The notes under the pieces were generated by a model. That model saw nothing but the letters and a program-made list of their open reading frames with translations. It was not told where the DNA came from and searched no databases. A program made the position numbers and the translations under genes. A stretch of 64,000 bases of DNA from Cognatishimia activa. GTDB taxonomy: Bacteria > Pseudomonadota > Alphaproteobacteria > Rhodobacterales > Rhodobacteraceae. The stretch's first letter is position 1. Each line of letters starts with the position of its first letter. This document shows, piece by piece, positions 1 through 8,261 of the stretch. The stretch spans positions 1,054,001 through 1,118,000 of the forward strand of contig NZ_CP060010.1 of the NCBI RefSeq assembly GCF_017798205.1, read 5' to 3'.

Positions 1-358
1 AAGGCCCGTCCTGATGCCAAGGCGTCGGCTTGGACGTGCCGGGTTCTTTGACCAGAATATGGTCGTGAAACACCTGAACGCGCGATGATCCCATCAAATC
101 CGCCGCGACCTCGGCGGCTGCAGAAGTGCGGATCACCTCTTCAAACTCGGGAATGCGCGTCCAGTTGCAATAGTCATCAAAGAACCGGCCGGCCTCGCCC
201 TCTTTGAGGTTTTCGGCCGCGTAAGGGCCTGGTTCTGCCATGTTGCGATCTATGCCCGCACGCAGGGTTTCAACGTGATCGGCAAACATGCCTTTGATCA
301 GGACAACGCCATCGCGTTGAAAAGCATCAATGTGGTCTTGGCTCAGTAACGCGTGCAT
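1..358 (-). CDS. PhyH-family Fe(II)/2-oxoglutarate dioxygenase, 3' end cut by window
   Basis: Seen: a reading frame starting at the ATG at 356-358 that stays open to the window edge, so only about 119 N-terminal residues are present. A GGAGGA ribosome binding site lies about 6 nt upstream. The protein begins MHALLSQDHIDAFQRDG and reaches the motif WHQDGP at the edge. Known: PhyH (phytanoyl-CoA dioxygenase) proteins bind iron through an H-x-D pair and a distal His, and WHQDGP is the family's usual H-x-D context. Inferred: a non-haem iron hydroxylase of an unknown small molecule. Many bacterial PhyH proteins act on osmolytes or secondary metabolites rather than phytanoyl-CoA. The distal His and Arg lie outside the window, so activity cannot be judged. 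Confidence 0.8.
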   Translation of the reverse strand, partial: MHALLSQDHIDAFQRDGVVLIKGMFADHVETLRAGIDRNMAEPGPYAAENLKEGEAGRFFDDYCNWTRIPEFEEVIRTSAAAEVAADLMGSSRVQVFHDHILVKEPGTSKPTPWHQDGP

Positions 359-440
359 GGGCAGTCCTCCGAGGACAGAGCCTATGACCGACGGCTAGGC
401 AGGGTCAACTTGGAAACACACCTCCAAGCCTGTCACAGCA

Positions 441-472
441 AAACAAAAAGCGGAGGCAGATGCCCCCGCTTT
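441..472 (-). terminator. Rho-independent terminator of hsp20
   Basis: On the minus strand a hairpin with AAAGCGG...CCGCTTT arms (12-bp arms, one mismatch, very tight loop) is followed by TTTTTGTTTTGC. It lies 28 nt past the hsp20 stop and would also shield the promoter of the leftmost gene. Confidence 0.8.
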
Positions 473-499
473 GATCATCTAGAAAACTGATAAGTGCCG

Positions 500-970
500 T
501 TAGTTGACAGCCTTCGCGTCGACCACATCCGCTTCAATCGCAGGCTTGCCACGCGCGATTTCGATGCGACGGGGCTTCAGCGCCTCAGGCACTTCGCGCA
601 CAAGCTCGATGTGCAGCATGCCGTCTTCGTGGCTCGCTCCGGTGACTTTCACGTGATCGGCCAGCTGGAACTTGCGTTCAAAGGAACGGGTTGCAATGCC
701 ACGGTGCAGGAAGGTTTTCTCATCCTTCGCAGGCGTCTTTTTTGCAGTCACGATCAGCGCGTTTTCCTTGACCTCGATGGCCAGGTCTTCGGCGGCAAAG
801 CCGGCGACAGCGAGCGAGATGCGGTAGGCATCATCTGCGGTTTTCTCAATGTTGTAAGGGGGATAGCTGGGCACCGACACATCAGAGGTCAGAACGCGAT
901 CCATCATGTCTGCGATTTGGTCAAAGCCAACAGAGGCACGGTAGAGCGGTGCGAAATCAAAGCTACGCAT
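500..970 (-). CDS. Hsp20 small heat-shock protein (IbpA type)
   Basis: A 156-residue ATP-independent holdase chaperone that binds unfolding proteins in the cytoplasm. Seen: an N-terminal arm starting MRSFDFAPLYRASVGFD, typical of class A/IbpA-like proteins, then an alpha-crystallin domain (about residues 35-130) with the beta-strand phrase YRISLAVAGFAAEDLAIEV. The usual C-terminal I-x-I anchor appears as PRRIEIA (about residues 133-139). Length is normal for the family. The ATG at 970 has AGGA 7 nt upstream. The gene stands alone with its own terminator. Regulation appears to be double: a heat-shock sigma-factor-like promoter near 1064-1092 and a ROSE-like hairpin that sequesters the ribosome binding site (separate entries). 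Confidence 0.93.
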   Translation of the reverse strand: MRSFDFAPLYRASVGFDQIADMMDRVLTSDVSVPSYPPYNIEKTADDAYRISLAVAGFAAEDLAIEVKENALIVTAKKTPAKDEKTFLHRGIATRSFERKFQLADHVKVTGASHEDGMLHIELVREVPEALKPRRIEIARGKPAIEADVVDAKAVN

Positions 971-1034
971 AGAGTCATCCTTTCAAAGCGACAACGTTTT
1001 GGGCCTTCCCATTGGGGACAGGCGGTTATGTCCC
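971..1034 (-). promoter_or_regulatory. ROSE-like RNA thermometer in the hsp20 5' UTR
   Basis: Seen on the minus strand just before the hsp20 ATG: UCGCU (991-987) faces the Shine-Dalgarno AGGA (981-978). Pairs are U991-A978, C990-G979, C988-G980 and U987-A981, with G989 bulged and a UUGAA loop. The stem extends outward through G992-U977, U993-G976, U994-A975 and G995-C974. Known: ROSE elements of rhizobial and enterobacterial small heat-shock genes use a U-Y-G-C-U strand opposite the Shine-Dalgarno with one bulged G. Upstream, GGGACA...TGTCCC (1034-1015) forms a second hairpin, as in multi-hairpin ROSE leaders. Inferred: translation opens on heating. Confidence 0.7.
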
Positions 1035-1063
1035 GGACCCGACTTCGGCGTCCGATGAGGATG

Positions 1064-1092
1064 AGATATGAACGGGAATTTCGCGTTTCAAG
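1064..1092 (-). promoter_or_regulatory. Candidate sigma-32 (RpoH) promoter of hsp20
   Basis: Minus strand: CTTGAAA (1092-1086), 13 nt, then TTCATATCT (1072-1064). This resembles the heat-shock consensus CTTGAA - 13 to 15 nt - CCCATNT, with the CATAT core kept. It overlaps the end of the upstream protease gene and would give a 5' UTR of roughly 85-90 nt, long enough to hold the thermometer. Confidence 0.5.
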
Positions 1093-1900
1093 GCTTGAGA
1101 AATTTTGCGCCGCTCGCGGGGCGATTTTGATCCACTGTGATGCGTTTTGCGCCGGTTGAAACCTGCGGCAGGCCCTGTGGACGGGCAGCATTGCTCAGCC
1201 TGTCGACAATGCCATTTAGCTTCATACCAATGGTGCGGTTTTCACCTGCCTCAGTCTGCCAGTTCCCCGATACGAGCGACAAAACACGGATGCGACCGTC
1301 TTCCATAGCAAACACCGGAGCACCTGAAGATCCAAAGGTCGTGTCGCAGTCAAACTCCCAGAGCTGCGCGTTCTGGCGCATGACATTGCACTCGGGTTGC
1401 CAACTCATCGCCTGGGCGCGACCCCGGCCATAGGACATAACTTGCACACGATCGGCACGGTCGTGGCCTTGGTGGATCTTAAAGGGGGAGGCTTCCAGAA
1501 AGGATACAGGCCGATCCAAACGTAAAATGGCGACATCCAATGCGGCGTCCTTGGCCATCATAATGGGGCCGTTGTAGCGAAACTCTGGCGACATCGTGTA
1601 GGACACCACGCGGCGTTCAAACAGAGACTGGCCGTTCAGGTAACCCGCCCGAAATACCGCACCTTTGACGTCGATTTTGCGCGCTGTCTTGCGTTCAAAC
1701 AGGCAATGCGCCGCCGTCAACACCTGATCTTTGGAAATCAAAACACCCGTGCAGAAGCCCGATGGCAAATCGAGGCGACCAACCGCCTCCCATCCCAGCA
1801 TATCGCCGCGGTTTTCCATGACTTCCAACGCGCTGCCTGCTTGCACAGCGGACGCAAAAGAAGCGAAAATCCCAAAAGCGAGCGCAGTTAAACTCTTCAC
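1088..1900 (-). CDS. Secreted trypsin-like serine protease (S1 family), second of a pair
   Basis: 270 residues. Seen: a Sec signal peptide (MKSLTALAFGIFASFASAVQA, cleavage near residue 21), then a compact chymotrypsin fold. The triad is His65 in TAAHC, Asp122 in LDVAIL and Ser192 in FGSSGAPV. The usual GDSGGP is altered to G-S-S-G-A-P, which is common in alphaproteobacterial trypsin-like proteins. Cysteine pairs are available (C50/C66, C171/C185). The C-terminal tail (SGAKRITVDQNRPASG) looks disordered. The gene starts 3 nt after the stop of a paralogous protease and is surely co-transcribed with it. Probably periplasmic or secreted; the natural substrate cannot be deduced. Confidence 0.85.
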   Translation of the reverse strand: MKSLTALAFGIFASFASAVQAGSALEVMENRGDMLGWEAVGRLDLPSGFCTGVLISKDQVLTAAHCLFERKTARKIDVKGAVFRAGYLNGQSLFERRVVSYTMSPEFRYNGPIMMAKDAALDVAILRLDRPVSFLEASPFKIHQGHDRADRVQVMSYGRGRAQAMSWQPECNVMRQNAQLWEFDCDTTFGSSGAPVFAMEDGRIRVLSLVSGNWQTEAGENRTIGMKLNGIVDRLSNAARPQGLPQVSTGAKRITVDQNRPASGAKFLKP

Positions 1901-1903
1901 GGA

Positions 1904-2614
1904 TTAAGAGCCTATTGCCGAGGTCAGCGTCGCCAAAACATTACTCACGCCAACTGCCAAAGACACGGGTTCTCCATTGGCCTTCGCCATCGCGGAAACC
2001 ACGGAAACCACACGCGGGTGGCCCTGCTGGATCTGCACCACAGGCGCGCCGCTGGTGCCAAAACCGGCTTGGCAGGTCGTCACAAAAACTCCTTCTGGAC
2101 GCGCGGACATATCACAAGAGCTTTGCGTCAGCGCCGTATCCGCACGGTTTCTGGCATAGCTCACAACACCCACGTTGCGCCCCAATTGCGGGGTCGACAC
2201 GCCAAGGCTTGCGACATCAAAAAGGTTCACCGGCTCGCTCAGCCGAAGCAAAGCCACGTCATAGCGCATATTGCTCAGCTCACCTTTTTTGGCACGAATA
2301 TATTTCGGGTGGATGGCCGCGCGTTTCACACGCAACGTGCTGACGGCATTCCCGCGCCTGAGACCTGCGTTAAACCTGAATTCTGAGACATCTAAACGTC
2401 GATCAGTCTTGCGATCATAAAGGCAATGCGCCGCGGTCAGAACAAGATCTGAGGACACCAAAGTGGCCGTACAAAACCCCGTGTCGCCTATATCCAGCCT
2501 GCCAATCGCTTGCATCTGAGCCGTCGACATCGACTGCTCTAAAGGCGTGAGGTCCTTGGCAAGGACAGGCGCGGCAATGGCAAGCGCCGCGGCAAGGCAT
2601 AGGGATCTGATCAT
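1904..2614 (-). CDS. Secreted trypsin-like serine protease (S1 family), first of a pair
   Basis: 236 residues from the ATG at 2614, chosen over an upstream in-frame start (2656) because GGAG lies 6 nt before it and the protein then opens with a clean signal peptide (MIRSLCLAAALAIAAPVLA). Triad residues are His63 (TAAHC), Asp119 (YDVALLRL) and Ser188 (FGTSGAPV). It aligns along most of its length with the next gene, sharing the TAAHCLY/F-R-KT phrase and the ending of the active-site loop, so the two arose by tandem duplication. Both lack the Asp before the catalytic Ser that is usual in trypsins, so the pair belongs to the same S1 subfamily. Substrate unknown. Confidence 0.85.
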   Translation of the reverse strand: MIRSLCLAAALAIAAPVLAKDLTPLEQSMSTAQMQAIGRLDIGDTGFCTATLVSSDLVLTAAHCLYDRKTDRRLDVSEFRFNAGLRRGNAVSTLRVKRAAIHPKYIRAKKGELSNMRYDVALLRLSEPVNLFDVASLGVSTPQLGRNVGVVSYARNRADTALTQSSCDMSARPEGVFVTTCQAGFGTSGAPVVQIQQGHPRVVSVVSAMAKANGEPVSLAVGVSNVLATLTSAIGS

Positions 2615-2706
2615 GACAGCTCCAGGTTTCAATCCAGAGCAAGATCGGATCCCCAAGGGGCGAAACTAGGGTCGCTTTGAGGCTTTGTCGCGGAGTCTTT
2701 GGCCCG

Positions 2707-4017
2707 CTATTGCCGCAGTTGTGTCTCAAATGAGGCGGGGAGCTTCGCCGGGCGCGGCCCCCCGGTGGCCCAATCCACCAATTCGACCGTATGCAGGATC
2801 GGCACCTCGGTGCCCGAACCGATCTGCATCATGCAGCCGATATTGCCTGCTGCGATCAGGTCAGGCGACTTGGCCTCAAGCGTTTTGACTTTGCGTGCCT
2901 TGAGTTGGCCGGAAATTTCCGGCTGCAGAAGATTATAGGTCCCCGCAGAACCACAACAGAGATGCGGATCAGCAGGCTCTACGATCTTGAACCCCAGCTT
3001 CTTGAGCACATCTTTAGGTGCGGTTTTCACTTGTTGACCGTGCTGCAAGGAGCAGGCCGCGTGGTAGGCCACAGTCATGTCCTGTTCTGGCAGCGCCGGA
3101 ATGTCGAGCTTGGTCAGCAGCTCGGAAATATCCATCGCGATCTCAGACACCTTCACCGCATCTTCGGCCAATGGCTCATTGCGGAACATATGGCCATAGT
3201 CTTTGACCGTCGTGCCGCAGCCCGAGGTGTTGATGACAATCGCATCTAGTCCCTCGCCGTCCATTTCCTTGCGCCACGCGCGAATATTCGCAGCCGCGCT
3301 GGAGTGGCTCAAGTCCGTCTTGCCCATATGGTGTGTGAGCGCGCCACAACAACCTGCGCCTTCGGCTACGACCACTTCACAGCCCAAGCGCGTCAGCACC
3401 CGGATCGTGGCGTCGTTGATATCCGTATCGAGCGCCTTTTGCGCGCAACCTGTCATCAAGGCGACCCGCATCTTGCGCGGAGCTTCAGACGTGAAGCTCT
3501 GAGGATCATCGTTGCGGCTGACAGGCGGGATCTGTTTTGGCGCCATTTTGAGCATCGCTTTGATCCGCGCATCAGGGATCAACGGCGCGAAAGGTCGTCC
3601 GATCTTGGCCGCCAAAAGCGCCAGACGGAAGCGCATGGGGTATGGCAGGATCTGCGCCAACGCCCAGCGTAGGGCACGATCTGTGAACGGCCGTTTGTAG
3701 TTCTCGTCAATATAGGCACGCGCGTGATCGACCAAATGCATATAATGCACACCCGAAGGGCAGGTCGTCATACAGGCCAAACAGGACAGACAGCGGTCGA
3801 TATGTTTGACCGTTTTCTCATCCGGCACCCGCTCGTTTTCCAGCATGTCCTTGATCAGATAGATCCGACCCCGCGGGCTATCGAGCTCATCGCCCAAGAC
3901 CTGATAAGTCGGACATGTTGCCGTGCAAAACCCGCAATGCACACAGGCCCGCAGGATTTCATTGCTGCGCTGGAAATCGGGGGCTTCCAGCTGCTGTTCC
4001 GTAAATTCCGTCCGCAT
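2707..4017 (-). CDS. glcF: Glycolate oxidase iron-sulfur subunit GlcF
   Basis: 436 residues. GlcF is the electron-transfer subunit of membrane-associated glycolate oxidase (glycolate to glyoxylate), passing electrons from the GlcD flavin towards quinone. Seen: two ferredoxin-type [4Fe-4S] motifs, Cys25-28-31-35 (CVHCGFCTATCP) and Cys76-79-82-86 (CLSCLACMTTCP), then two CCG domains with GCCGALTHHMG and CCGSAGTYN. Length is normal. It is the third gene of a tight glcD-glcE-glcF operon, starting 3 nt after the glcE stop. Glycolate is a major algal exudate, which suits a marine organism. Confidence 0.95.
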   Translation of the reverse strand: MRTEFTEQQLEAPDFQRSNEILRACVHCGFCTATCPTYQVLGDELDSPRGRIYLIKDMLENERVPDEKTVKHIDRCLSCLACMTTCPSGVHYMHLVDHARAYIDENYKRPFTDRALRWALAQILPYPMRFRLALLAAKIGRPFAPLIPDARIKAMLKMAPKQIPPVSRNDDPQSFTSEAPRKMRVALMTGCAQKALDTDINDATIRVLTRLGCEVVVAEGAGCCGALTHHMGKTDLSHSSAAANIRAWRKEMDGEGLDAIVINTSGCGTTVKDYGHMFRNEPLAEDAVKVSEIAMDISELLTKLDIPALPEQDMTVAYHAACSLQHGQQVKTAPKDVLKKLGFKIVEPADPHLCCGSAGTYNLLQPEISGQLKARKVKTLEAKSPDLIAAGNIGCMMQIGSGTEVPILHTVELVDWATGGPRPAKLPASFETQLRQ

Positions 4018-4020
4018 GGC

Positions 4021-5145
4021 TTACCCCATCAAACCGGGGTTCAGGATGCCCCGTGGATCAAATTTCTTGCGCAAAGACTGGGTGAGCTTCGCCACCCCCG
4101 GCGCTTCTGGATGAAAGCGGTCATGGCCTGTGCCGCGCATGAGCGTTGCATGACCTGGCAGCCCCCCCATCTGAGCGCGCGGATCCACGCTGTCTGGCAA
4201 GACCATCCAGATAAGCCCTCCCCCCCAGTCATAGAGCGCATTCTCTGGCGCGAGCTTTGCCACCAAGCCCGGCGCATCGGAAGGCTTCACCGAGACCCGC
4301 CAAAGATTGCCCACTTTGCCTTCAAAGACCGAGCAGTCCCGCACCCAAGCCCAACCGGCCTTGGTCCGCGCCGGATCAGTTTCAATCGCGACGTCTCCAA
4401 AGCGGCCCAACAGCTCTTTGAGTTGCGCCAAGCGATAGGTCACAGACTCCTCAAACCCTTCGATCCGGATCATGGTCACGGGATGTGCATCAACACCCGA
4501 CTGCGCATGCGCCGCGCCGGTCACCTCGTAAGGCGCACCCAATGCCGCACTCATCGCGGCGACGGCGTCGGCGTCCGAAAGACCGTTCAACAGCAAGACG
4601 CCGGTCATCTCAGGCGTCGGCAAGACCTTGAGGCTGACCTCTGTCAGAACCCCGAGCGTGCCATGGCTGCCAGACATAAGCTTGACCAGATCATAACCCG
4701 TCACATTCTTCATAACGCGCCCGCCATTGCTGACGATGTCGCCAGAACCATCGACAAAGCGCACGCCCAGCATGAAATCGCGACATGCGCCTGCCGTCAC
4801 ACGCGCAGGTCCCGAGTTGTTCATCGCTGCTACAGCGCCAATCGTCGGCGCGCCTTTGGTACCCAGAACCCCGCGCAGGTCTCTTGGATCAAACGCAAGG
4901 CGCTGGTTCTCTTTGGCGAGCATGTCCGAGATATCCGCAACCGGCGTCCCCGCCTTAGCAACCAGCGTCAATGCCCCCGGTTCATAGAGGGTCACGCCAT
5001 TCAGACCAGCCGTACTTAGGCGGGTCGCGTCGGCGATGCCCATACCATTCGTACCGCCCCCTTGGATCGAAAGCGGAGCATTCGCGGATGCAATGACCTG
5101 CGCCAAATCCGCCTCGGACTGTGGGCTTAGAATATCCGTCGTCAT
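4021..5145 (-). CDS. glcE: Glycolate oxidase FAD-binding subunit GlcE
   Basis: 374 residues from the ATG at 5145, which overlaps the glcD stop by four bases (ATGA). That overlap and alignment to the family reject the longer in-frame start at 5220. Seen: an N-terminal PCMH-type FAD-binding domain with LSIQGGGTNGMG and a following VKLMSGSHGTLGVLTEVSLK phrase, and a C-terminal ending (FDPRGILNPG) typical of GlcE. The protein is a shortened relative of GlcD and is required for the complex, though its own catalytic role is unclear in the known family. Translationally coupled to glcD. Confidence 0.94.
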   Translation of the reverse strand: MTTDILSPQSEADLAQVIASANAPLSIQGGGTNGMGIADATRLSTAGLNGVTLYEPGALTLVAKAGTPVADISDMLAKENQRLAFDPRDLRGVLGTKGAPTIGAVAAMNNSGPARVTAGACRDFMLGVRFVDGSGDIVSNGGRVMKNVTGYDLVKLMSGSHGTLGVLTEVSLKVLPTPEMTGVLLLNGLSDADAVAAMSAALGAPYEVTGAAHAQSGVDAHPVTMIRIEGFEESVTYRLAQLKELLGRFGDVAIETDPARTKAGWAWVRDCSVFEGKVGNLWRVSVKPSDAPGLVAKLAPENALYDWGGGLIWMVLPDSVDPRAQMGGLPGHATLMRGTGHDRFHPEAPGVAKLTQSLRKKFDPRGILNPGLMG

Positions 5146-6590
5146 GCTGCGGCTCCTTGCGCACCGCGACGGCTCTCGCTTGTGTCTAATGGGAAGACCT
5201 TGGCCGGATTGAGAAGCCACTTGGGATCAAACACGTCCTTAACCTTCATCTGCGCCTCAAGGTCTTCGGGCGTATACTGGTGGCTCATTAGGTCACGTTT
5301 CTCGATGCCCACGCCGTGCTCTCCGGTCAGACAGCCGCCCACCTCGACACAAAGCTTGAGGATATCTGCCCCAAAAGCTTCACATTTCTCGAGGTCTCCG
5401 GGTTTGTTGGCGTCAAACAGGATCAGGGGGTGCATATTGCCGTCGCCCGCGTGGAACACGTTGCCGACGCCCAGCCCATAATCCTTGGACAACTCCCCGA
5501 TCCGTTGCAGCACATAAGGCAGTTCTGACACGGGGATCGTGCCGTCCAGACACATGTAATCGTTGATCTGTCCCATCGCGCCGAAGGCAGACTTGCGCCC
5601 CAACCAAATCTTTGCGCTTTCATCAGAAGAGCGGCTTTCGCGCAGCTCAACCGGATCGTGTTTCCGAGCGATCTCGGAAATCCGCGCGAGTTGCGCGTCG
5701 ATTTCGGCGTCCGAGCCTTCGACTTCGATGATCAGCAAAGCCTCGCAATCGGGATAGCCCGCGCCTGCGAAGGCCTCGGTTGCACGAATACAAGGACGGT
5801 CCATGAATTCGATGGCCACCGGCAGGATGCCCGCTTTGATAATGTCGCTCACGCAAGCCCCTGCGACCGCATTGTCGTCAAACCCAATCAACGCAGGCCG
5901 CGCGCCTTCGGGTTTTGGCAGGATGCGCAGCGTGGCTTCGGTGACAACGCCAAGCTGGCCTTCGGATCCACAAATGACCCCCAAAAGGTCCAGACCCGAG
6001 GCATCCATATGCGCCCCGCCGATCTCGACGATTTCACCTTCCATCGTCACCAGTGTGACGCCCAAAAGGTTGTTCGTGGTGACGCCGTACTTAAGACAAT
6101 GCGCGCCACCAGAGTTCATGGCGATATTGCCAGAAATCGCGCAAGCCAATTGCGACGAGGGATCTGGCGCATAAAAGAAGCCGTTTTCCTCTACCGCTCC
6201 AGAGACGCTAAGATTGGTACGACCCGTCTGAACGCGGATGAACCGGTTGGGATAGTCTGTTTCCAGAACATCCGTCAGCCGCGCCACACCCAGCACGACA
6301 CTGTCAGAGGTTGGCATAGACCCACCCGCCAGGGACGTGCCTGCCCCACGCGGCACAACAGGGACATTCATCTGGTGACACACCTTCAACGCAGCGGCGA
6401 CCTGCTCTGTTGTCTCCGGCAAAACCACCGCCAGCGGAGGGCAGCGATAGGCGGTCAGCGCATCACATTCATAAGCGCGCGTCTCTTCCGGCGCGTCGAT
6501 CACGCAGCCTTCAGGCAGAACGGCCTGCAACGCGGCCACGATCTCGGCCTTGCGCGACAGAACAAACGAATCTGGGGTGGGTAGCTCCAT
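5142..6590 (-). CDS. glcD: Glycolate oxidase catalytic flavoprotein GlcD
   Basis: 482 residues from the ATG at 6590, which has a near-perfect GGAGGA 5-7 nt upstream; an in-frame ATG four codons earlier has none. Seen: FAD_binding_4 domain (about residues 45-180) with VPRGAGTSLAGG and the phosphate-binding MNSGGAHCLKYG, then a FAD-oxidase C-terminal domain with HAGDGNMHPLI and GEHGVGIEKR. These residues hold the flavin and the 2-hydroxyacid. It oxidises glycolate (and probably D-lactate weakly) to the 2-oxoacid. First gene of glcDEF. No LysR- or GntR-type glc regulator is adjacent; the upstream neighbour is an unrelated divergent gene. Confidence 0.96.
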   Translation of the reverse strand: MELPTPDSFVLSRKAEIVAALQAVLPEGCVIDAPEETRAYECDALTAYRCPPLAVVLPETTEQVAAALKVCHQMNVPVVPRGAGTSLAGGSMPTSDSVVLGVARLTDVLETDYPNRFIRVQTGRTNLSVSGAVEENGFFYAPDPSSQLACAISGNIAMNSGGAHCLKYGVTTNNLLGVTLVTMEGEIVEIGGAHMDASGLDLLGVICGSEGQLGVVTEATLRILPKPEGARPALIGFDDNAVAGACVSDIIKAGILPVAIEFMDRPCIRATEAFAGAGYPDCEALLIIEVEGSDAEIDAQLARISEIARKHDPVELRESRSSDESAKIWLGRKSAFGAMGQINDYMCLDGTIPVSELPYVLQRIGELSKDYGLGVGNVFHAGDGNMHPLILFDANKPGDLEKCEAFGADILKLCVEVGGCLTGEHGVGIEKRDLMSHQYTPEDLEAQMKVKDVFDPKWLLNPAKVFPLDTSESRRGAQGAAA

Positions 6591-6677
6591 GCCTTCCTCC
6601 ATTTTGGTAAACTATTATAACCAATTTTAGAGAATGACAAGATATCGGTGACACTTTAGGTAGGAGGCATGATTTGG

Positions 6678-7364
6678 ATGGATCGCCTCGCGCTTTTTAC
6701 AACCCTCGACTTTGTCGCCGTCGGGTTTGTTTTGGTGATCTGGTGGGGGATGACCCATCTGATCGAGAACCCACCCAAATCCCGACCTTCCATGTCCAAC
6801 CTCATGGCTGATTACCGCCGCGAATGGATGCAGCAGTTCATTCACCGCCAACCACGCATCTATGACGCGCAAATTGTCGGAGGCTTACGGCAGGCCACGG
6901 CGTTCTTTGGATCGGCCACATTGCTTGCCATCGGCGGAGCCTTGGCCCTGATTGGAAACGCGGATCAAGTCAGTGGCGTGGCGAGCGATTTTGCCTTGAT
7001 GGAGGCCCCAAGATTCGTTTGGGAAATCAAAATAGTGCTGATTTTAGTCTTTACGACCAATGCCTTCCTGAAGTTCGTCTGGTCTAATCGCCTGTTCGGG
7101 TATTGCTCGATCGTCATGTCCGCTTTGCCAGTGGACACCACGGACCCGCTTTGTGACTTGCGTGCGGATCAGGCGGCGCAGATCAATATTTCCGCGGCCC
7201 GCGCGTTTAATCGCGGCTTGCGGTCGGTCTATTTCGGACTGGCGGCCTGCGCCTGGCTGGCTGGCCCATTGGCATTAATTGGAACCACCATCCTGACCGT
7301 CTTCGTGATCTATCGCCGAGAATTCGCGAGCCTGTCGCGCGCAACCTTGCTGCGCAAACTCTGA
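6678..7364 (+). CDS. DUF599 membrane protein
   Basis: 228 residues. Start taken at 6678 because AGGAGG (6662-6667) is 10 nt upstream; the in-frame ATG at 6669 is only 1 nt from it. Seen: a transmembrane segment near the N-terminus (TLDFVAVGFVLVIWWGMTHL), the phrase YRREWMQQF with IYDAQIVGGL after it, and three more hydrophobic segments (FFGSATLLAIGGALALIGN, IKIVLILVFTTNAFLKFVW, and a C-terminal one). The first loop and the FFGSATLLAIGG stretch are hallmarks of DUF599, whose function is unknown. It ends one base before rlmH, which converges on it. Confidence 0.85.
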   Translation: MDRLALFTTLDFVAVGFVLVIWWGMTHLIENPPKSRPSMSNLMADYRREWMQQFIHRQPRIYDAQIVGGLRQATAFFGSATLLAIGGALALIGNADQVSGVASDFALMEAPRFVWEIKIVLILVFTTNAFLKFVWSNRLFGYCSIVMSALPVDTTDPLCDLRADQAAQINISAARAFNRGLRSVYFGLAACAWLAGPLALIGTTILTVFVIYRREFASLSRATLLRKL

Positions 7365-7841
7365 TCACACCCGGTGATACGGAGATCCTGCCAGGATCGA
7401 CGCAGCCCGATAAAGCTGTTCGCTCAGCATCACCCGCGCCAGCATATGTGGCCAAACCATCTTACCAAAACTCAGCGACATATCCGCTCGGTTGCGTAAG
7501 CTCGGGTCAATTCCGTCCGCACCGCCAATGATAAACGCCAGATCTCCGGCCCCATCATCGCGCAACCGCGCCATCTGCTGCGCGAACTCTGGCGAACTCA
7601 TCAGCTTGCCACGTTCATCCATCGTGCAGATCCGTGCGCCTTTCGGCAGAACACCGGCCAACAACTGAGCCTCAGCTGCCATGCCTCCGCCTTTACGATC
7701 CTCGACCTCATGCAGCTTCACCGGCCCGAGGCCCATGGCCCGGCCGGTTTTGTCAAAACGGTCCAGATAGTCGTCAAGCAATGTGCGCTCTGGGCCTGAC
7801 CTAAGCCGGCCCACCGCACAGATGTGAATTTTCAGCGCCAT
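7365..7841 (-). CDS. rlmH: 23S rRNA pseudouridine-1915 N3-methyltransferase RlmH
   Basis: 158 residues. RlmH is a SPOUT-class SAM methyltransferase that methylates pseudouridine 1915 in helix 69 of 23S rRNA, acting on assembled 70S ribosomes. Seen: the deep-knot SAM site FIIGGADGID (residues 103-112) and the C-terminal block LSLSFGKMVWPHMLARVMLS ending in AGSPYHRV. The final Tyr-His of the family is present. It lies just downstream of rsfS on the same strand (33 nt gap), the usual rsfS-rlmH pairing. No slack separates it from the convergent DUF599 gene. Confidence 0.96.
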   Translation of the reverse strand: MALKIHICAVGRLRSGPERTLLDDYLDRFDKTGRAMGLGPVKLHEVEDRKGGGMAAEAQLLAGVLPKGARICTMDERGKLMSSPEFAQQMARLRDDGAGDLAFIIGGADGIDPSLRNRADMSLSFGKMVWPHMLARVMLSEQLYRAASILAGSPYHRV

Positions 7842-7874
7842 CTTAAATCCTCGGGCTAAATGCCCTTTGATAGC

Positions 7875-8261
7875 TTAGGCGGAACCGCCCTGAACCCACA
7901 TCTTTTCAAGCTGATAGAACTCGCGCACTTCCGGACGGAAGACATGCACGATCACATCACCTGTATCAATCAACACCCAATCGCCAGTGTCCTTGCCCTC
8001 GATCTTAGAGGTGCGCCCCGTGGTCTGTTTGATCTTGTCCACGAGTTTTTCGGACATCGCCGCGACCTGACGGGTCGAGCGCCCGGAGGCCACGACCATA
8101 TAGTCGCCAATCGAAGACCGCCCGCGCAGGTCGATTTGCACGATATCTTCGGCTTTGTCGCTTTCCAGGGATTGGATGATGAGCTCTAGCAGCTCGGCAC
8201 CGCCAAGATCGCTTTTCGCAACCTGCGGCATTTCGTTTTCAGCGGCTTTCGCCACGTCCAC
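7875..8261 (-). CDS. rsfS: Ribosome silencing factor RsfS (Iojap family)
   Basis: RsfS binds ribosomal protein L14 and blocks 30S-50S joining when nutrients are short. Seen: the conserved core with KAEDIVQIDLRG, the phrase DYMVVASGRSTRQV, and the end with DWVLIDTGDVIVHVF and a REFYQLEKMW tail. Start is uncertain: the GTG at 8261 gives 128 residues but GGAGG lies 19 nt upstream. An in-frame CTG at 8273 would place that site 7 nt away and add four residues. The ATG at 8263 is out of frame. The gene precedes rlmH on the same strand. Confidence 0.93.
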   Translation of the reverse strand: MDVAKAAENEMPQVAKSDLGGAELLELIIQSLESDKAEDIVQIDLRGRSSIGDYMVVASGRSTRQVAAMSEKLVDKIKQTTGRTSKIEGKDTGDWVLIDTGDVIVHVFRPEVREFYQLEKMWVQGGSA

